Notes under the pieces: model-generated
Seen by the model: the letters and a program-made list of their open reading frames with translations, nothing else
Told to the model about the DNA's origin: nothing
Database searches by the model: none
Assembly: GCA_052298855.1 (NCBI GenBank)
Contig: DAVZXP010000002.1
Span: forward strand, 201,315 to 265,314
DNA: 64,000 bases
Direction of reading: 5' to 3'
Origin: Fimenecus sp052298855
Lineage (GTDB): Bacteria; Bacillota; Clostridia; Oscillospirales; Acutalibacteraceae
Made by a program: the position numbers and the translations under genes
Part shown: one piece after another, positions 16,388-26,073 of the stretch
How positions within the stretch are numbered: the first letter of the stretch is position 1
Layout: every line of letters begins with the position of its first letter

Positions 16388-19300
16388 CTACGAATCAATA
16401 GTTGAAATTCCCATTGTAATTTCTTCAAGCACATCAAGGAGCACCTTAACCGTGTCAAGTGATGTAAAGGTTGTAATTCCGTTTTCAACAGCGCAGTTTC
16501 TGATTGCAACGCCGTCCTCATAGTGAACGCCTGAGAGAATTGCCCTTGTGTTCACAATATAACTGACATAGCCTGCTCTTATCGCTTCAAGGATTTCCGT
16601 ACTACCCTCGCTCAGCTTTTTCAAAACTCTTGTTCTTATACCGTGAGCCTTTAAGAAATCCGCAGTACCGATAGTCGCCTCAATATTAAAGCCCATATCG
16701 TAAAAGCGTTTTACAAGCGGCAGTGCTTCCTCTTTGTCCTCGTCGGCAAGGGTTACGATAACAGTACCGTAGTTTTGCAGCTTTAACCCCGAGGCGATAA
16801 GAGATTTGTACATAGCTCTGTGAAGCTTATCATCATAACCGATAGCCTCACCGGTTGATTTCATTTCGGGTGAAAGATATGCGTCCATACCACGAAGCTT
16901 TGAGAATGAAAAAGCGGGGGATTTAACATACCAACGATTTTTTTCTTTGGGATAAAGCTCGAAAATTCCCTGTTCCTTTAAGCTTATTCCGAGAATTGCA
17001 TAAGTCGCAATATCCGCAAGTGAATAACCTGTGGATTTTGAAAGAAAAGGAACTGTTCTTGACGAACGTGGATTTACTTCGATTATATAAACATTCTCGT
17101 TTTCATCAACGATAAATTGTATGTTGTAAAGACCGACAATGCCGATTCCCAAGCCGAGCCGCTTTGCATAGTCAAGGATGGTGCCTTTTACCTTGTCCGA
17201 TACGCTGAAGGTTGGATATACGCTCATAGAGTCTCCCGAGTGAACGCCCGTTCTTTCGACAAGCTCCATAATTCCGGGGATAAATACATCCTTTCCGTCG
17301 CAGATGGCGTCAACCTCAAGTTCTTTACCTTTTATATATTTGTCAACCAATACAGGCTTGTTTTCGTCAATCTCAACAGCTGTTTTAAGGTAGTGACGAA
17401 GGTCAGCCTCTTTTGCGACGATTTGCATTGCCCTGCCGCCTAAAACAAATGACGGGCGAACAAGCACAGGGTAACCGATTTCTTTTGCGGCACATATTCC
17501 GTCCTCAATGTTAGTAACGGCACAGCCCTTTGGCTGCGGAATATTAAGCTCAACAAGCAGCTTTTCAAACAAATCTCTGTTTTCGGCTTTATCTATTGCT
17601 GCACAGTCCGTTCCGATAATTTTTACACCGTATTCGTCAAGCGGCTCTGCAAGATTTACAGCCGTCTGACCGCCGAGAGAAACAATAACGCCGTCAGGAC
17701 TTTCAAGCGTTATAATGTTCATTACGTCCTCAACGCACAGAGGCTCGAAATAGAGCTTGTCGGAGGTTGTGTAGTCGGTTGAAACGGTTTCGGGATTATT
17801 GTTAATTATTATAGCCTCGTAGCCTGCTTCCTTAATTGTCTTTACGGCGTGAACGGTTGAGTAGTCAAACTCTACCCCTTGACCTATACGAATCGGACCC
17901 GAGCCGAGAACAATTATTTTTTTACGGTCGGACACAACGGACTCGTTTTCCTCTTCGTAGGTTGAGTAAAAATAGGGAACATAGCTTTTGAATTCGGAGG
18001 CACACGTGTCAATCATCTTGTATGTCGGCATAATACCGTGCTTTTTACGCAATTCAAAAATTTCTCTCGATGTCATATCCCAGAGATAGCCGATTTCAAT
18101 ATCGGAAAATCCGTTTTTCTTTGCATATTTAAGATAATCAACGCTACCGCTGTTTGCTTTCAATTCTCTTTCAATATCAACAATATTCCTTATTTTTCTT
18201 AGGAATAAAAGGTCGATTTTTGTAAGCGAATTCAGCTCTTCGACGGATATGCTTCTGCGTAACAGCTCGGCAAGTGCAAAAATTCTGTCGTCAGTTCCTA
18301 TTTTGATATATTCACACAAGTCCTCGGTAGACATATCGTCAAATTTAGCTATATGGAGATGATACGCACCTATTTCAAGTGAGCGAACAGCTTTTAACAG
18401 GCTTTCCTCAATCGTTCTGCCTACGCTCATAACCTCGCCCGTTGCTTTCATTTGTGTACTCAAGGAATTATTTGCATCTGTGAATTTGTCAAACGGAAAG
18501 CGTGGCATTTTCGTTACAACATAGTCAAGTGCAGGCTCAAATGAAGCAAGTGTATTTGCAAGATGAATTTCATCAAGGCACAGTCCAACGCTTATTTTGG
18601 CGGAAACTCTTGCTATCGGATAACCGCTTGCCTTAGAAGCGAGTGCCGAAGATCGTGATACTCTCGGGTTTACCTCGATAAGATAATATTGGAACGATTT
18701 CGGGTCAAGCGCAAACTGAACGTTACAGCCGCCCTCGATTTTCAAAGCTCTGATTATTTTAAGTGCGCTGTCACGGAGCATATGGTATTCCTTGTTTGTA
18801 AGCGTTTGCGAGGGACAAACGACAATTGAGTCGCCCGTATGTATTCCAACAGGGTCAACATTTTCCATATTACAAATTGTGATAGCGGTGTCCTCCGAGT
18901 CACGGATAACCTCATATTCAATTTCCTTGTAGCCCTTGACGCTTTTTTCAATAAGCACCTGATGAACAGGGGATTGAGCTAACGCATTTTTTATAAGCTC
19001 TGTAAATTCCTCTCTGTTTTCGGCAAAGCCGCCGCCCGTTCCGCCGAGTGTGAACGCAGGTCTCAAAACAACGGGATAACCGATTTCTTCTGCAACCTTA
19101 AAGCCCTCTTCTTCTGTGTTTGCAATTTCAGACGGGAGAATCGGCTCGCCTATGTTAACGCAAAGCTCCTTGAAAAGCTCTCTGTCCTCGGCTTTTTTAA
19201 TGCTGTCGCTTTTTGTGCCGAGCAGCTCGACGTTACATTCACGAAGAACGCCCTTTTCCTCAAGCTGCATTGCAAGATTAAGTCCTGTCTGTCCGCCTAT

Positions 19301-19567
19301 ACCTGCTAAAATAGCGTCGGGACGCTCTTTGCGCACGATTTTAGCAATGTATTCAAGAGTCAGCGGCTCCATATATACCTTATCCGCTATTGCGGGGTCG
19401 GTCATAATGGTAGCAGGGTTTGAGTTGCAGAGAATTACCTCGTATCCTTCTTCTTTAAGTGCAAGGCAAGCCTGTGTGCCGGCATAATCAAATTCAGCTG
19501 CCTGACCTATAACAATAGGACCCGAGCCGATAACAAGAATTTTATTTATATCAGTTCTCTTAGGCAT
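16388..19567 (-). CDS. carB: carbamoyl-phosphate synthase large subunit
   Basis: CarB (1059 residues, full length) makes carbamoyl phosphate from bicarbonate, ATP and the ammonia released by CarA. Both homologous halves are visible, each opening with an ATP-grasp segment: ILVIGSGPIVIGQAAEFDYA near residue 10 and IIVLGSGPIRIGQGVEFDYS near 555. The tail is the allosteric MGS-like domain (VKRFYDMGFNIEATIGTADFL). The ATG overlaps the carA stop by 8 bases. It is the last gene of the glnN-purF-pyrG-carA-carB block. Carbamoyl phosphate feeds both pyrimidine and arginine synthesis; no pyr or arg genes are adjacent to show which dominates. Confidence 0.97.
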   Translation of the reverse strand: MPKRTDINKILVIGSGPIVIGQAAEFDYAGTQACLALKEEGYEVILCNSNPATIMTDPAIADKVYMEPLTLEYIAKIVRKERPDAILAGIGGQTGLNLAMQLEEKGVLRECNVELLGTKSDSIKKAEDRELFKELCVNIGEPILPSEIANTEEEGFKVAEEIGYPVVLRPAFTLGGTGGGFAENREEFTELIKNALAQSPVHQVLIEKSVKGYKEIEYEVIRDSEDTAITICNMENVDPVGIHTGDSIVVCPSQTLTNKEYHMLRDSALKIIRALKIEGGCNVQFALDPKSFQYYLIEVNPRVSRSSALASKASGYPIARVSAKISVGLCLDEIHLANTLASFEPALDYVVTKMPRFPFDKFTDANNSLSTQMKATGEVMSVGRTIEESLLKAVRSLEIGAYHLHIAKFDDMSTEDLCEYIKIGTDDRIFALAELLRRSISVEELNSLTKIDLLFLRKIRNIVDIERELKANSGSVDYLKYAKKNGFSDIEIGYLWDMTSREIFELRKKHGIMPTYKMIDTCASEFKSYVPYFYSTYEEENESVVSDRKKIIVLGSGPIRIGQGVEFDYSTVHAVKTIKEAGYEAIIINNNPETVSTDYTTSDKLYFEPLCVEDVMNIITLESPDGVIVSLGGQTAVNLAEPLDEYGVKIIGTDCAAIDKAENRDLFEKLLVELNIPQPKGCAVTNIEDGICAAKEIGYPVLVRPSFVLGGRAMQIVAKEADLRHYLKTAVEIDENKPVLVDKYIKGKELEVDAICDGKDVFIPGIMELVERTGVHSGDSMSVYPTFSVSDKVKGTILDYAKRLGLGIGIVGLYNIQFIVDENENVYIIEVNPRSSRTVPFLSKSTGYSLADIATYAILGISLKEQGIFELYPKEKNRWYVKSPAFSFSKLRGMDAYLSPEMKSTGEAIGYDDKLHRAMYKSLIASGLKLQNYGTVIVTLADEDKEEALPLVKRFYDMGFNIEATIGTADFLKAHGIRTRVLKKLSEGSTEILEAIRAGYVSYIVNTRAILSGVHYEDGVAIRNCAVENGITTFTSLDTVKVLLDVLEEITMGISTIDS

Positions 19568-20654
19568 TTCGGCTTTCCTCCATCAAATTTATAAATTTAT
19601 CAAACAGATAAGTGCTGTCCTGCGGTCCGGGGGCGCTTTCAGGATGATATTGTACGGCAAATACCTTGTCTCTTTTACATTCGACGCCCTCAACGGTATC
19701 GTCAAGAAGATTGATATGCGTTACGGTAAGCTCGGTGTCGTTCAAGCTGTTCTTTTCAACTGCATACGAATGATTTTGCGAGGTTATTTCCACTCTGTTT
19801 GTCAAGAGATTTCTGACAGGGTGGTTGCCGCCACGATGACCGAATTTGAGTTTATACGTCTTTGCACCGTATGCGAGCGAAATTATCTGATGACCGAGAC
19901 AAATTCCGAATATCGGGCAAAATCCACGCAAGCTTTTAATTGTGTTTATAACTTCGGGGACATCTGTCGGATTGCCCGGACCGTTTGAAATAAAAATGCC
20001 GTCGGGGGAGAGCGATTTTATAATTTCGCTGTCGGTATCAAACGGAACTGCGGTAACATTGCAGCCGATACGGTTAAGCTCTCTGACTATGTTTTGCTTC
20101 ATTCCGCAGTCAATGGCAACAATGTGAAATTTTGCGTTATCAACATTGTAGGTCGTAATCTTTTTTCTGCTGACACGGCTTACTGCGTCGTGCGGTACTT
20201 CTGTGCTTGAAAGGATTTTTAATCCGTCCTCAACCGATGTTTCGGCAGAGGTTAAAAGAGCTTTACAGCTGCCGAAATTTCTTATTTCACGTGTGAGCTT
20301 TCTTGTATCAACTTGAGAAATACCTGCTATGCCGTATCTGAGCATAACCTCCTCAAGCGTTGCCGTGCTTCTGAAATTAGACGGCTCAGGATTGTATTCT
20401 CTGACAATCAAAGCGCTTACGGTAGGGGTTTCGGTTTCGTAGTCGTCGTCTGCCATACCGTAGTTCCCGATAAGCGGATATGTAAACACGACGCCCTGAT
20501 CGGTGTAGGACGGATCGGAAAGAATTTCCTGATATCCTACCATAGAAGTATTAAAAACGATTTCCACAACCTTGTCGCTTTGGTCAGCAAAGCCTATGCC
20601 GAGGTACTGTGAGCCGTTTTCCAAAATTATTTTTCTATCGGGCTTTTTAATCAT
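19560..20654 (-). CDS. carA: carbamoyl-phosphate synthase small (glutaminase) subunit
   Basis: CarA (364 residues) hydrolyses glutamine and passes ammonia to CarB. The N-terminal CPSase small-chain domain begins IILENGSQYLGIGFADQSD. The C-terminal class I amidotransferase domain has FISNGPGNPTDVP and the nucleophile C252 in FGICLGHQ, with the catalytic HPES near the end (QYHPESAPGPQD). The ATG overlaps the pyrG stop as TAATG, with AGGAGGAG upstream, and the 3' end overlaps carB. These overlaps show translational coupling across three genes. Confidence 0.97.
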   Translation of the reverse strand: MIKKPDRKIILENGSQYLGIGFADQSDKVVEIVFNTSMVGYQEILSDPSYTDQGVVFTYPLIGNYGMADDDYETETPTVSALIVREYNPEPSNFRSTATLEEVMLRYGIAGISQVDTRKLTREIRNFGSCKALLTSAETSVEDGLKILSSTEVPHDAVSRVSRKKITTYNVDNAKFHIVAIDCGMKQNIVRELNRIGCNVTAVPFDTDSEIIKSLSPDGIFISNGPGNPTDVPEVINTIKSLRGFCPIFGICLGHQIISLAYGAKTYKLKFGHRGGNHPVRNLLTNRVEITSQNHSYAVEKNSLNDTELTVTHINLLDDTVEGVECKRDKVFAVQYHPESAPGPQDSTYLFDKFINLMEESRNA

Positions 20655-22261
20655 TACTTACTCCTCCTGCTTTCAAGAGAGGCACCGATAAAGCCTTCAA
20701 ACAACGGATGAGGTTTATTTGGTCTTGATTTGAATTCGGGATGAAATTGAACACCTACATAAAACGGTCTGTCGGACAATTCAACCGTTTCAACAAGTCT
20801 GCCGTCGGGAGATAATCCGCTGAGGGTCAGACCTGCCGATGTCAACGCTTCTCTGTATTCGTTATTAAACTCGTATCTGTGACGGTGACGTTCTGAAATT
20901 TCGGTGGATTTATAGCATTTTTCCATTGTGGTATTAGGCTGAATACAGCAGGGATAAGCACCGAGACGGAGAGTACCGCCTTTGTCAATATCATCACTTT
21001 GACCGGGCATAAAATCAATTACCTTATTTTTGCAAAACTCATCGAATTCTCCGGAATGTGCATCGGAAATTCCCGCAACATTGCGAGCATACTCGATAAC
21101 AGCAATTTGCATACCGAGGCAGATACCGAAATACGGAATAAAGTTTTCTCTTGCATATTGCGCTGCAAGTATCATACCCTCAATACCCCTTGAGCCAAAG
21201 CCGCCCGGTACGATAATTCCGTCAAGATCTGCCAATACATCGTTTACCGTTTCTTTTGTGATTGTTTCCGAGTCTATCCAATGGATATTTATATGAGAGT
21301 TGTGGGTATAGCCTGCGTGACTTAATGCTTCGGCAACCGACAAATAGGCGTCATGCAGTTGTACGTATTTTCCGACAAGTCCGATGTCAACCGTATATTC
21401 TCTTTTCTTTATTCGTTTAACCATACTCGTCCATTCGTCAAGGTCAGCCTTCGGAGCATCAATACCGAGTTCACGGCATACAACACTTGAGAAGTTCGCT
21501 TTTTCAAGCATTAAAGGTGCTTCGTAAAGACAGGGGAGAGTTATGTTTTCGATTACGCAGTCGGGCTTAACGTTACAGAACATTGATATTTTCTGAAAAA
21601 TGGATTTTTCAAGGGGCTTGTCGCAGCGTAGAACTATTATGTTCGGGTTGATACCCATGCCTTGTAATTCCTTGACTGAATGTTGCGTGGGCTTTGATTT
21701 GTGTTCGTCGGAGCCGCTTAAAAACGGTACAAGCGTTACATGTATAAACAAGCTGTTTTCCCGTCCGACCTCAAGTGAAATCTGCCTTACCGCTTCAAGA
21801 AACGGCTGGCTTTCAATGTCGCCGATTGTTCCGCCGATTTCGGTAATTACAACGTCTGCTTCTGTTTTTTTGCCGACTGAATATATGAATTCCTTTATCT
21901 CGTTTGTAACATGAGGAATAACCTGAACTGTTGAGCCGAGGTATTCGCCACGTCTTTCCTTGTTAAGAACATTCCAATAAACCTTACCTGTTGTGAGGTT
22001 CGAATATTTGTTTAAGTCCTCGTCTATAAATCTTTCATAATGTCCGAGGTCAAGGTCGGTTTCAGCACCGTCCTCTGTAACATAAACCTCGCCGTGCTGA
22101 TACGGGCTCATAGTGCCGGGGTCAACATTGATATACGGGTCAAGCTTCTGCGAAGCGACCTTTAAGCCCCTTGATTTCAAAAGTCTGCCGAGAGATGCGG
22201 CGGTAATTCCTTTTCCGAGTCCCGATACAACACCGCCTGTTACAAAAATGTACTTTGTCAT
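20654..22261 (-). CDS. pyrG: CTP synthase
   Basis: PyrG (535 residues) converts UTP to CTP with ammonia taken from glutamine. The synthase domain opens MTKYIFVTGGVVSGLGKGI and has ITEIGGTIGDIESQPFLEA. The class I amidotransferase domain carries FGICLGMQ (nucleophile cysteine) and QFHPEFKSRP. The ATG at 22261 is preferred over a GTG nine bases earlier because AGGTG lies at the right distance and the protein then has the family N-terminus. It starts 9 bases after purF ends and overlaps carA. Confidence 0.97.
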   Translation of the reverse strand: MTKYIFVTGGVVSGLGKGITAASLGRLLKSRGLKVASQKLDPYINVDPGTMSPYQHGEVYVTEDGAETDLDLGHYERFIDEDLNKYSNLTTGKVYWNVLNKERRGEYLGSTVQVIPHVTNEIKEFIYSVGKKTEADVVITEIGGTIGDIESQPFLEAVRQISLEVGRENSLFIHVTLVPFLSGSDEHKSKPTQHSVKELQGMGINPNIIVLRCDKPLEKSIFQKISMFCNVKPDCVIENITLPCLYEAPLMLEKANFSSVVCRELGIDAPKADLDEWTSMVKRIKKREYTVDIGLVGKYVQLHDAYLSVAEALSHAGYTHNSHINIHWIDSETITKETVNDVLADLDGIIVPGGFGSRGIEGMILAAQYARENFIPYFGICLGMQIAVIEYARNVAGISDAHSGEFDEFCKNKVIDFMPGQSDDIDKGGTLRLGAYPCCIQPNTTMEKCYKSTEISERHRHRYEFNNEYREALTSAGLTLSGLSPDGRLVETVELSDRPFYVGVQFHPEFKSRPNKPHPLFEGFIGASLESRRSK

Positions 22262-22270
22262 AATTTTCAC

Positions 22271-23704
22271 CTAACCTTTTTTATTTTCACTGATTTTGTT
22301 TTCAAACCTTGATTTTTCGGAATGTACAGACGGACATATGGGGTATTTACCATCAAAACAAGCTGTACAGAAGCCTGTGTCCTTTCCGGTGAGAAGCCTT
22401 ACATCCTCCATTCGCAGATAACCGAGCGAGGTAACGCCGATTATTTTTGCTATTCCTTCAATTGAGTGCTTATTTGCTATGAGTCCCTTTGCGTTGTCAA
22501 TGTCTGTTCCGTAGTAGCAGGCGGATACAAAGGGCGGAGCGCTTATTCTCATATGTATTTCCTTAGCTCCCGCCGCCCACAGCAAATCAACGATTCGTCT
22601 GCTTGTTGTTCCTCTGACTATCGAGTCGTCAACGAGAACTATTTTTTTGCCTTTGATAATTTCCTTGATAGGGTTTAATTTTATATTAACGCCTTTTTCT
22701 CTTGAGCTTTGCTCGGGGGCGATAAAGGTTCTACCGATATACTTGTTTTTTGTAAATCCGATATTATACGGAATTCCCGATTCTGCCGAGTAGCCGAGTG
22801 CCGCTTCAAGTCCCGAATCGGGGACTCCGACAACAATATCCGCATCGACGGGATATGCTTTTGCAAGAAATCTTCCTGCTTGTTGACGTGCCATTGATAC
22901 GCTTACGCCGTCAATGACCGAATCGGGGCGTGCAAAATAAATATATTCAAACACACAAAGACTTCTCGGTGTTAAATTGCAATGTGATGTGTCAAAATGT
23001 ATTTTTCCGTTTTCGACAACAGCAATTTCACCGGGAAGTAAATCTCTGATATGTTTTGCGTTTACGGCATCGAGAGCACAGCTTTCGGAAGCGAAAACTA
23101 TTGAGCCGTCCTGCATTTGTCCGTAGCATAGGGGGCGAAAACCGTTTGGGTCCCTGACCGCTATAAGCTTTGACGGCGACGAGATAACAAGGGAATATGC
23201 TCCCTTGATAATGTCCATTGCGGACGATACGGCTTGCTCGATGGACCCGCATTGAAGCCTTTGCTGAACTATAATATATGCGATAACCTCTGTATCCGTT
23301 GTTGTGTGAAAGATAGCTCCTTTTTCTTCGAGCATTTCCCTCAATTCAAAAGAGTTGGTAAGGTTGCCGTTGTGCGACAGAGCCATTTTACCCTTGTTAT
23401 GATTTACCACAATCGGCTGGATATTTTCGGCACTGTCGCTGCCTGTCGTGGCATAACGAACATGACCGACAGCTATGCTGCCTTGCCCGAGTGAGTCTAA
23501 ATCATTTTGAGAAAAGGCGTCGGAAACCAAACCGAGAGCCTTCTTTACCGAAAAAACGCCGTCATCGTTTACGACAATTCCTGCACTTTCCTGACCTCGG
23601 TGCTGTAAAGCGTAAAGTCCGTAATAGGTTGTCCTTGCGACGTCCGACACAGTTGGGGAATAAACTCCGAAAACGCCGCATTCTTCATGAATGGTGTTAA
23701 ACAT
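22271..23704 (-). CDS. purF: amidophosphoribosyltransferase
   Basis: PurF (477 residues) commits PRPP to purine synthesis using glutamine. A short propeptide (MFNTIHEE) precedes the Ntn nucleophile C9 (CGVFGVYSP). RGQESAG and NGNLTN mark the glutaminase domain, and the PRPP loop is VLVDDSIVRGTTSRR. The C-terminal GFCTACFDGKYPICP contributes cysteines for the [4Fe-4S] cluster of the Bacillus type. No other pur gene is nearby, which is unusual: purF normally sits within the pur operon. Here it follows glnN by 71 bases. Confidence 0.96.
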   Translation of the reverse strand: MFNTIHEECGVFGVYSPTVSDVARTTYYGLYALQHRGQESAGIVVNDDGVFSVKKALGLVSDAFSQNDLDSLGQGSIAVGHVRYATTGSDSAENIQPIVVNHNKGKMALSHNGNLTNSFELREMLEEKGAIFHTTTDTEVIAYIIVQQRLQCGSIEQAVSSAMDIIKGAYSLVISSPSKLIAVRDPNGFRPLCYGQMQDGSIVFASESCALDAVNAKHIRDLLPGEIAVVENGKIHFDTSHCNLTPRSLCVFEYIYFARPDSVIDGVSVSMARQQAGRFLAKAYPVDADIVVGVPDSGLEAALGYSAESGIPYNIGFTKNKYIGRTFIAPEQSSREKGVNIKLNPIKEIIKGKKIVLVDDSIVRGTTSRRIVDLLWAAGAKEIHMRISAPPFVSACYYGTDIDNAKGLIANKHSIEGIAKIIGVTSLGYLRMEDVRLLTGKDTGFCTACFDGKYPICPSVHSEKSRFENKISENKKG

Positions 23705-23724
23705 ATAAAACCGCTTTCTATATA

Positions 23725-23766
23725 AACGTTTCGGGCTTCCGTAAAATACGAAAATCCGAAACGCTT
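23725..23766 (-). promoter_or_regulatory. intercistronic hairpin between glnN and purF
   Basis: On the minus strand GCGTTTCGG pairs with CCGAAACGTT, and an inner stem TTCGTA/TACGGAA closes a small loop. The following bases (TTATATAG) are not a strong T-run, so it may be a partial terminator or a processing or stability stem. It leaves about 20 bases before the purF start, with no obvious separate promoter. Confidence 0.55.
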
Positions 23767-23775
23767 TTAATTATA

Positions 23776-25872
23776 TTATTTTACGCTGAACAGTATATCG
23801 CCGTATGAGGGATAAGGCCAAAACTCTTTTGCCGTACAGGTCTCTGCCTCGTCGCACAAGCTGCGCACCTCTTCCATCTTGGGAATAAGACTGTCACGAA
23901 TAGCAAATGACTCTTTAGCTATATCGGTATAATCTGAAAGTGAAGCAAGTATGCTTTCAAGCTCATCGGTCTTAACAGCAATACCGTCATTGAGCTCTGA
24001 AAGCTTTTTGAGAACACTTGTTTCATATGAGCAGGGAATCGAACTGTCTGCAAGCCTTTTGTTCTTAATTGCTTTTGCAAGCCTTGCCGTGTATTTTGCG
24101 ATTGCAGGGGAAATGTCGATTTTTGACATTTCAATCATTGTTGACGCTTCAATAGAAACAGCCTTGCAATAGTTTTCAAGCATTATTTCACATCTTGAAT
24201 TAAGCTCCGCAAAGGTAAACACCTTGTGTGAGGTCAACATATCAACATTTTTCTTGTCAAGAAGATGAGGCATTGCGTCGGGTGTGGTTTTGAGGTTTGA
24301 TAAGCCTCTTTCCTCGGTAGCCTCTTTAATCCAAGCGTCATCATATCCGTTGCCGTTGAAAATTATACGCTTATGGTCTTTAATGGTTTTCCTAATCATT
24401 TCATGAAGCTTTTCTTCAAAGTTATCGGCGTTTTCGAGCCTGTCTGCATAGGTTTTAAGGCTTTCGGCAACAGCTGTGTTAAGCATTATGTTTGCACAAG
24501 CGATACTGTTCGATGAGCCGAGCATACGGAACTCAAATTTGTTTCCCGTAAATGCGAACGGAGAAGTACGGTTACGGTCTGTTGTATCCCTGTTGAATTT
24601 CGGAAGAACATCAACGCCGAGCTTTAATTTGGTCTTTTTAGCTGTTTCATAAGGAGTATCATTTTCGATAGCTTCAAGGACACCGTTTAATTCATCTCCG
24701 AGGAACATTGAAATAACAGCAGGGGGAGCTTCGTTTGCACCGAGACGGTGGTCGTTTCCTGCGGTTGCAACCGAAAGTCTCAAAAGGTCCTGATAGTCGT
24801 CCACAGCCTTGATAACGGCACAAAGGAAAAGCAGAAACTGAGCGTTTTCGTACGGTGTGTCTCCGGGAGATAAAAGGTTTATGCCTGTGTCGGTTGAAAT
24901 TGACCAGTTGTTGTGCTTACCGCTTCCGTTTACGCCCGCAAACGGTTTTTCGTGAAGCAAACATACAAGACCGTGCTTGGTGGCAACCTTCTGCATTATT
25001 TCCATTGTAAGCTGATTGTGGTCTGTTGCAATGTTGGTGGTTGAATAAATCGGAGCTAATTCGTGCTGTGCGGGAGCTACTTCGTTATGCTCTGTCTTTG
25101 CAAGAATTCCAAGCTTCCAAAGCTCGTTGTTAAGATCCTCCATATATTCGGCAACCTTAGGCTTGATAACACCGAAATAGTGGTCGTCCAATTCCTGTCC
25201 TTTGGGAGATTTTGCTCCAAAAAGCGTTCTGCCTGTAAAACGAAGATCAGGACGCTTGTCATACATTTCTTTTGTAATAAGGAAATATTCCTGCTCGGGA
25301 CCTACCGACGTTCTGACGCATTTTACATCATCATGCCCAAAGAGCTTGAGTATTCTCAAAGCCTGTACATTCAGAGCTTCCATTGACCTTAAAAGAGGAG
25401 TTTTCTTGTCAAGTGCTTCTCCGCCGTATGAGCAAAAGGCGGTCGGTATGCAAAGCGTTTTACCTTTAATAAAAGCATAGGAGGTAGGATCCCAAGCTGT
25501 ATAGCCTCTTGCTTCAAAGGTTGCTCTTAAACCGCCCGAGGGGAATGATGACGCATCAGGCTCGCCCTTGATAAGCTCTTTTCCGGAAAATTCCATAATA
25601 ACTCCGCCATCGGGCGAGGGAGAAATAAAGCTGTCGTGCTTCTCTGCCGTAATACCGGTTAAAGGCTGAAACCAATGCGTGTAATGTGTTGCGCCGTTTG
25701 CTACTGCCCAATCCTTCATTGCGGTTGCAACAGCGTTTGCGACCGTAATATCAAGCTGTACGCCCTCGTCGATAGTTTTTTTTAGCGAGGCATAGACATC
25801 ATCTGAAAGATTTGCTCTCATAACTCTGTCGTCAAATACTTTGCATCCAAAAAATTCGGGTACGGTTTTCAT
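23776..25872 (-). CDS. glnN: glutamine synthetase type III
   Basis: This enzyme (698 residues) makes glutamine from glutamate, ammonia and ATP. Its length and motifs are those of the type III (GlnN) family rather than the 440-residue type I: N-terminal VPEFFGCKVFDD, FPSGGLRATFEARGYTAWDP, EQEYFLI (metal-binding glutamates), AGVNGSGKHNNWS and NEAPPAVIS. From knowledge of the family it should form double-ring dodecamers and not be adenylylated. It has its own strong promoter and a 5' leader of about 130 nt with two hairpins, and it leads the block of glutamine-consuming enzymes. Confidence 0.96.
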   Translation of the reverse strand: MKTVPEFFGCKVFDDRVMRANLSDDVYASLKKTIDEGVQLDITVANAVATAMKDWAVANGATHYTHWFQPLTGITAEKHDSFISPSPDGGVIMEFSGKELIKGEPDASSFPSGGLRATFEARGYTAWDPTSYAFIKGKTLCIPTAFCSYGGEALDKKTPLLRSMEALNVQALRILKLFGHDDVKCVRTSVGPEQEYFLITKEMYDKRPDLRFTGRTLFGAKSPKGQELDDHYFGVIKPKVAEYMEDLNNELWKLGILAKTEHNEVAPAQHELAPIYSTTNIATDHNQLTMEIMQKVATKHGLVCLLHEKPFAGVNGSGKHNNWSISTDTGINLLSPGDTPYENAQFLLFLCAVIKAVDDYQDLLRLSVATAGNDHRLGANEAPPAVISMFLGDELNGVLEAIENDTPYETAKKTKLKLGVDVLPKFNRDTTDRNRTSPFAFTGNKFEFRMLGSSNSIACANIMLNTAVAESLKTYADRLENADNFEEKLHEMIRKTIKDHKRIIFNGNGYDDAWIKEATEERGLSNLKTTPDAMPHLLDKKNVDMLTSHKVFTFAELNSRCEIMLENYCKAVSIEASTMIEMSKIDISPAIAKYTARLAKAIKNKRLADSSIPCSYETSVLKKLSELNDGIAVKTDELESILASLSDYTDIAKESFAIRDSLIPKMEEVRSLCDEAETCTAKEFWPYPSYGDILFSVK

Positions 25873-25898
25873 AGTAATTCCTCTTTTCTAATAAAATT

Positions 25899-25996
25899 AA
25901 AGGCAACTGCACCCCAAAATACTCTTGGGCGCCGTCGCCTTTTATTGTAAAAATAGAGATAGGGCGTCTTTAAGCCCTAAGACTTAAAGACGCCCT
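25899..25996 (-). promoter_or_regulatory. structured 5' leader of glnN (two hairpins)
   Basis: The predicted transcript starts near 26006, leaving about 130 nt before glnN. Hairpin A is nearly at the 5' end: GGGCGTCTTTAAG (minus strand) pairs perfectly over 13 bp with CTTAAAGACGCCC (25962-25974 with 25983-25995). Hairpin B (25899-25942) is a long, GC-rich, slightly bulged stem ending GTTGCCTTT, followed by TAATTTTATT, just before the AGAGGAA ribosome site. The arrangement resembles a terminator/antiterminator leader. The loops do not match the hexaloop consensus I recall for ANTAR targets. Confidence 0.5.
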
Positions 25997-26012
25997 TGTC
26001 TTTATGCAAGAA

Positions 26013-26041
26013 ATTATACTACCGAGAAAAAACGTTGTCAA
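26013..26041 (-). promoter_or_regulatory. consensus promoter of glnN
   Basis: Exact TTGACA (26036-26041), a 17-bp spacer and exact TATAAT (26013-26018) on the minus strand. It is among the strongest sigma-A promoters in the window. Confidence 0.85.
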
Positions 26042-26073
26042 GAAAAAATTATTATTTTTTTATAATTTTTTTG
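26042..26073 (-). terminator. possible AT-only terminator of the copper operon
   Basis: AAAAAATTAT and ATAATTTTTT can pair on the minus strand across the stop codon of the last gene, with T-rich sequence after them. The stem has no G-C pairs, so this is a weak call. Confidence 0.3.

Noticed and set aside
25899..25996. ANTAR two-hairpin target or glutamine riboswitch in the glnN leader
   Set aside because: The loops do not show the A/G hexaloop pattern, and no glutamine-riboswitch core was recognised, so only a generic structured leader is reported.
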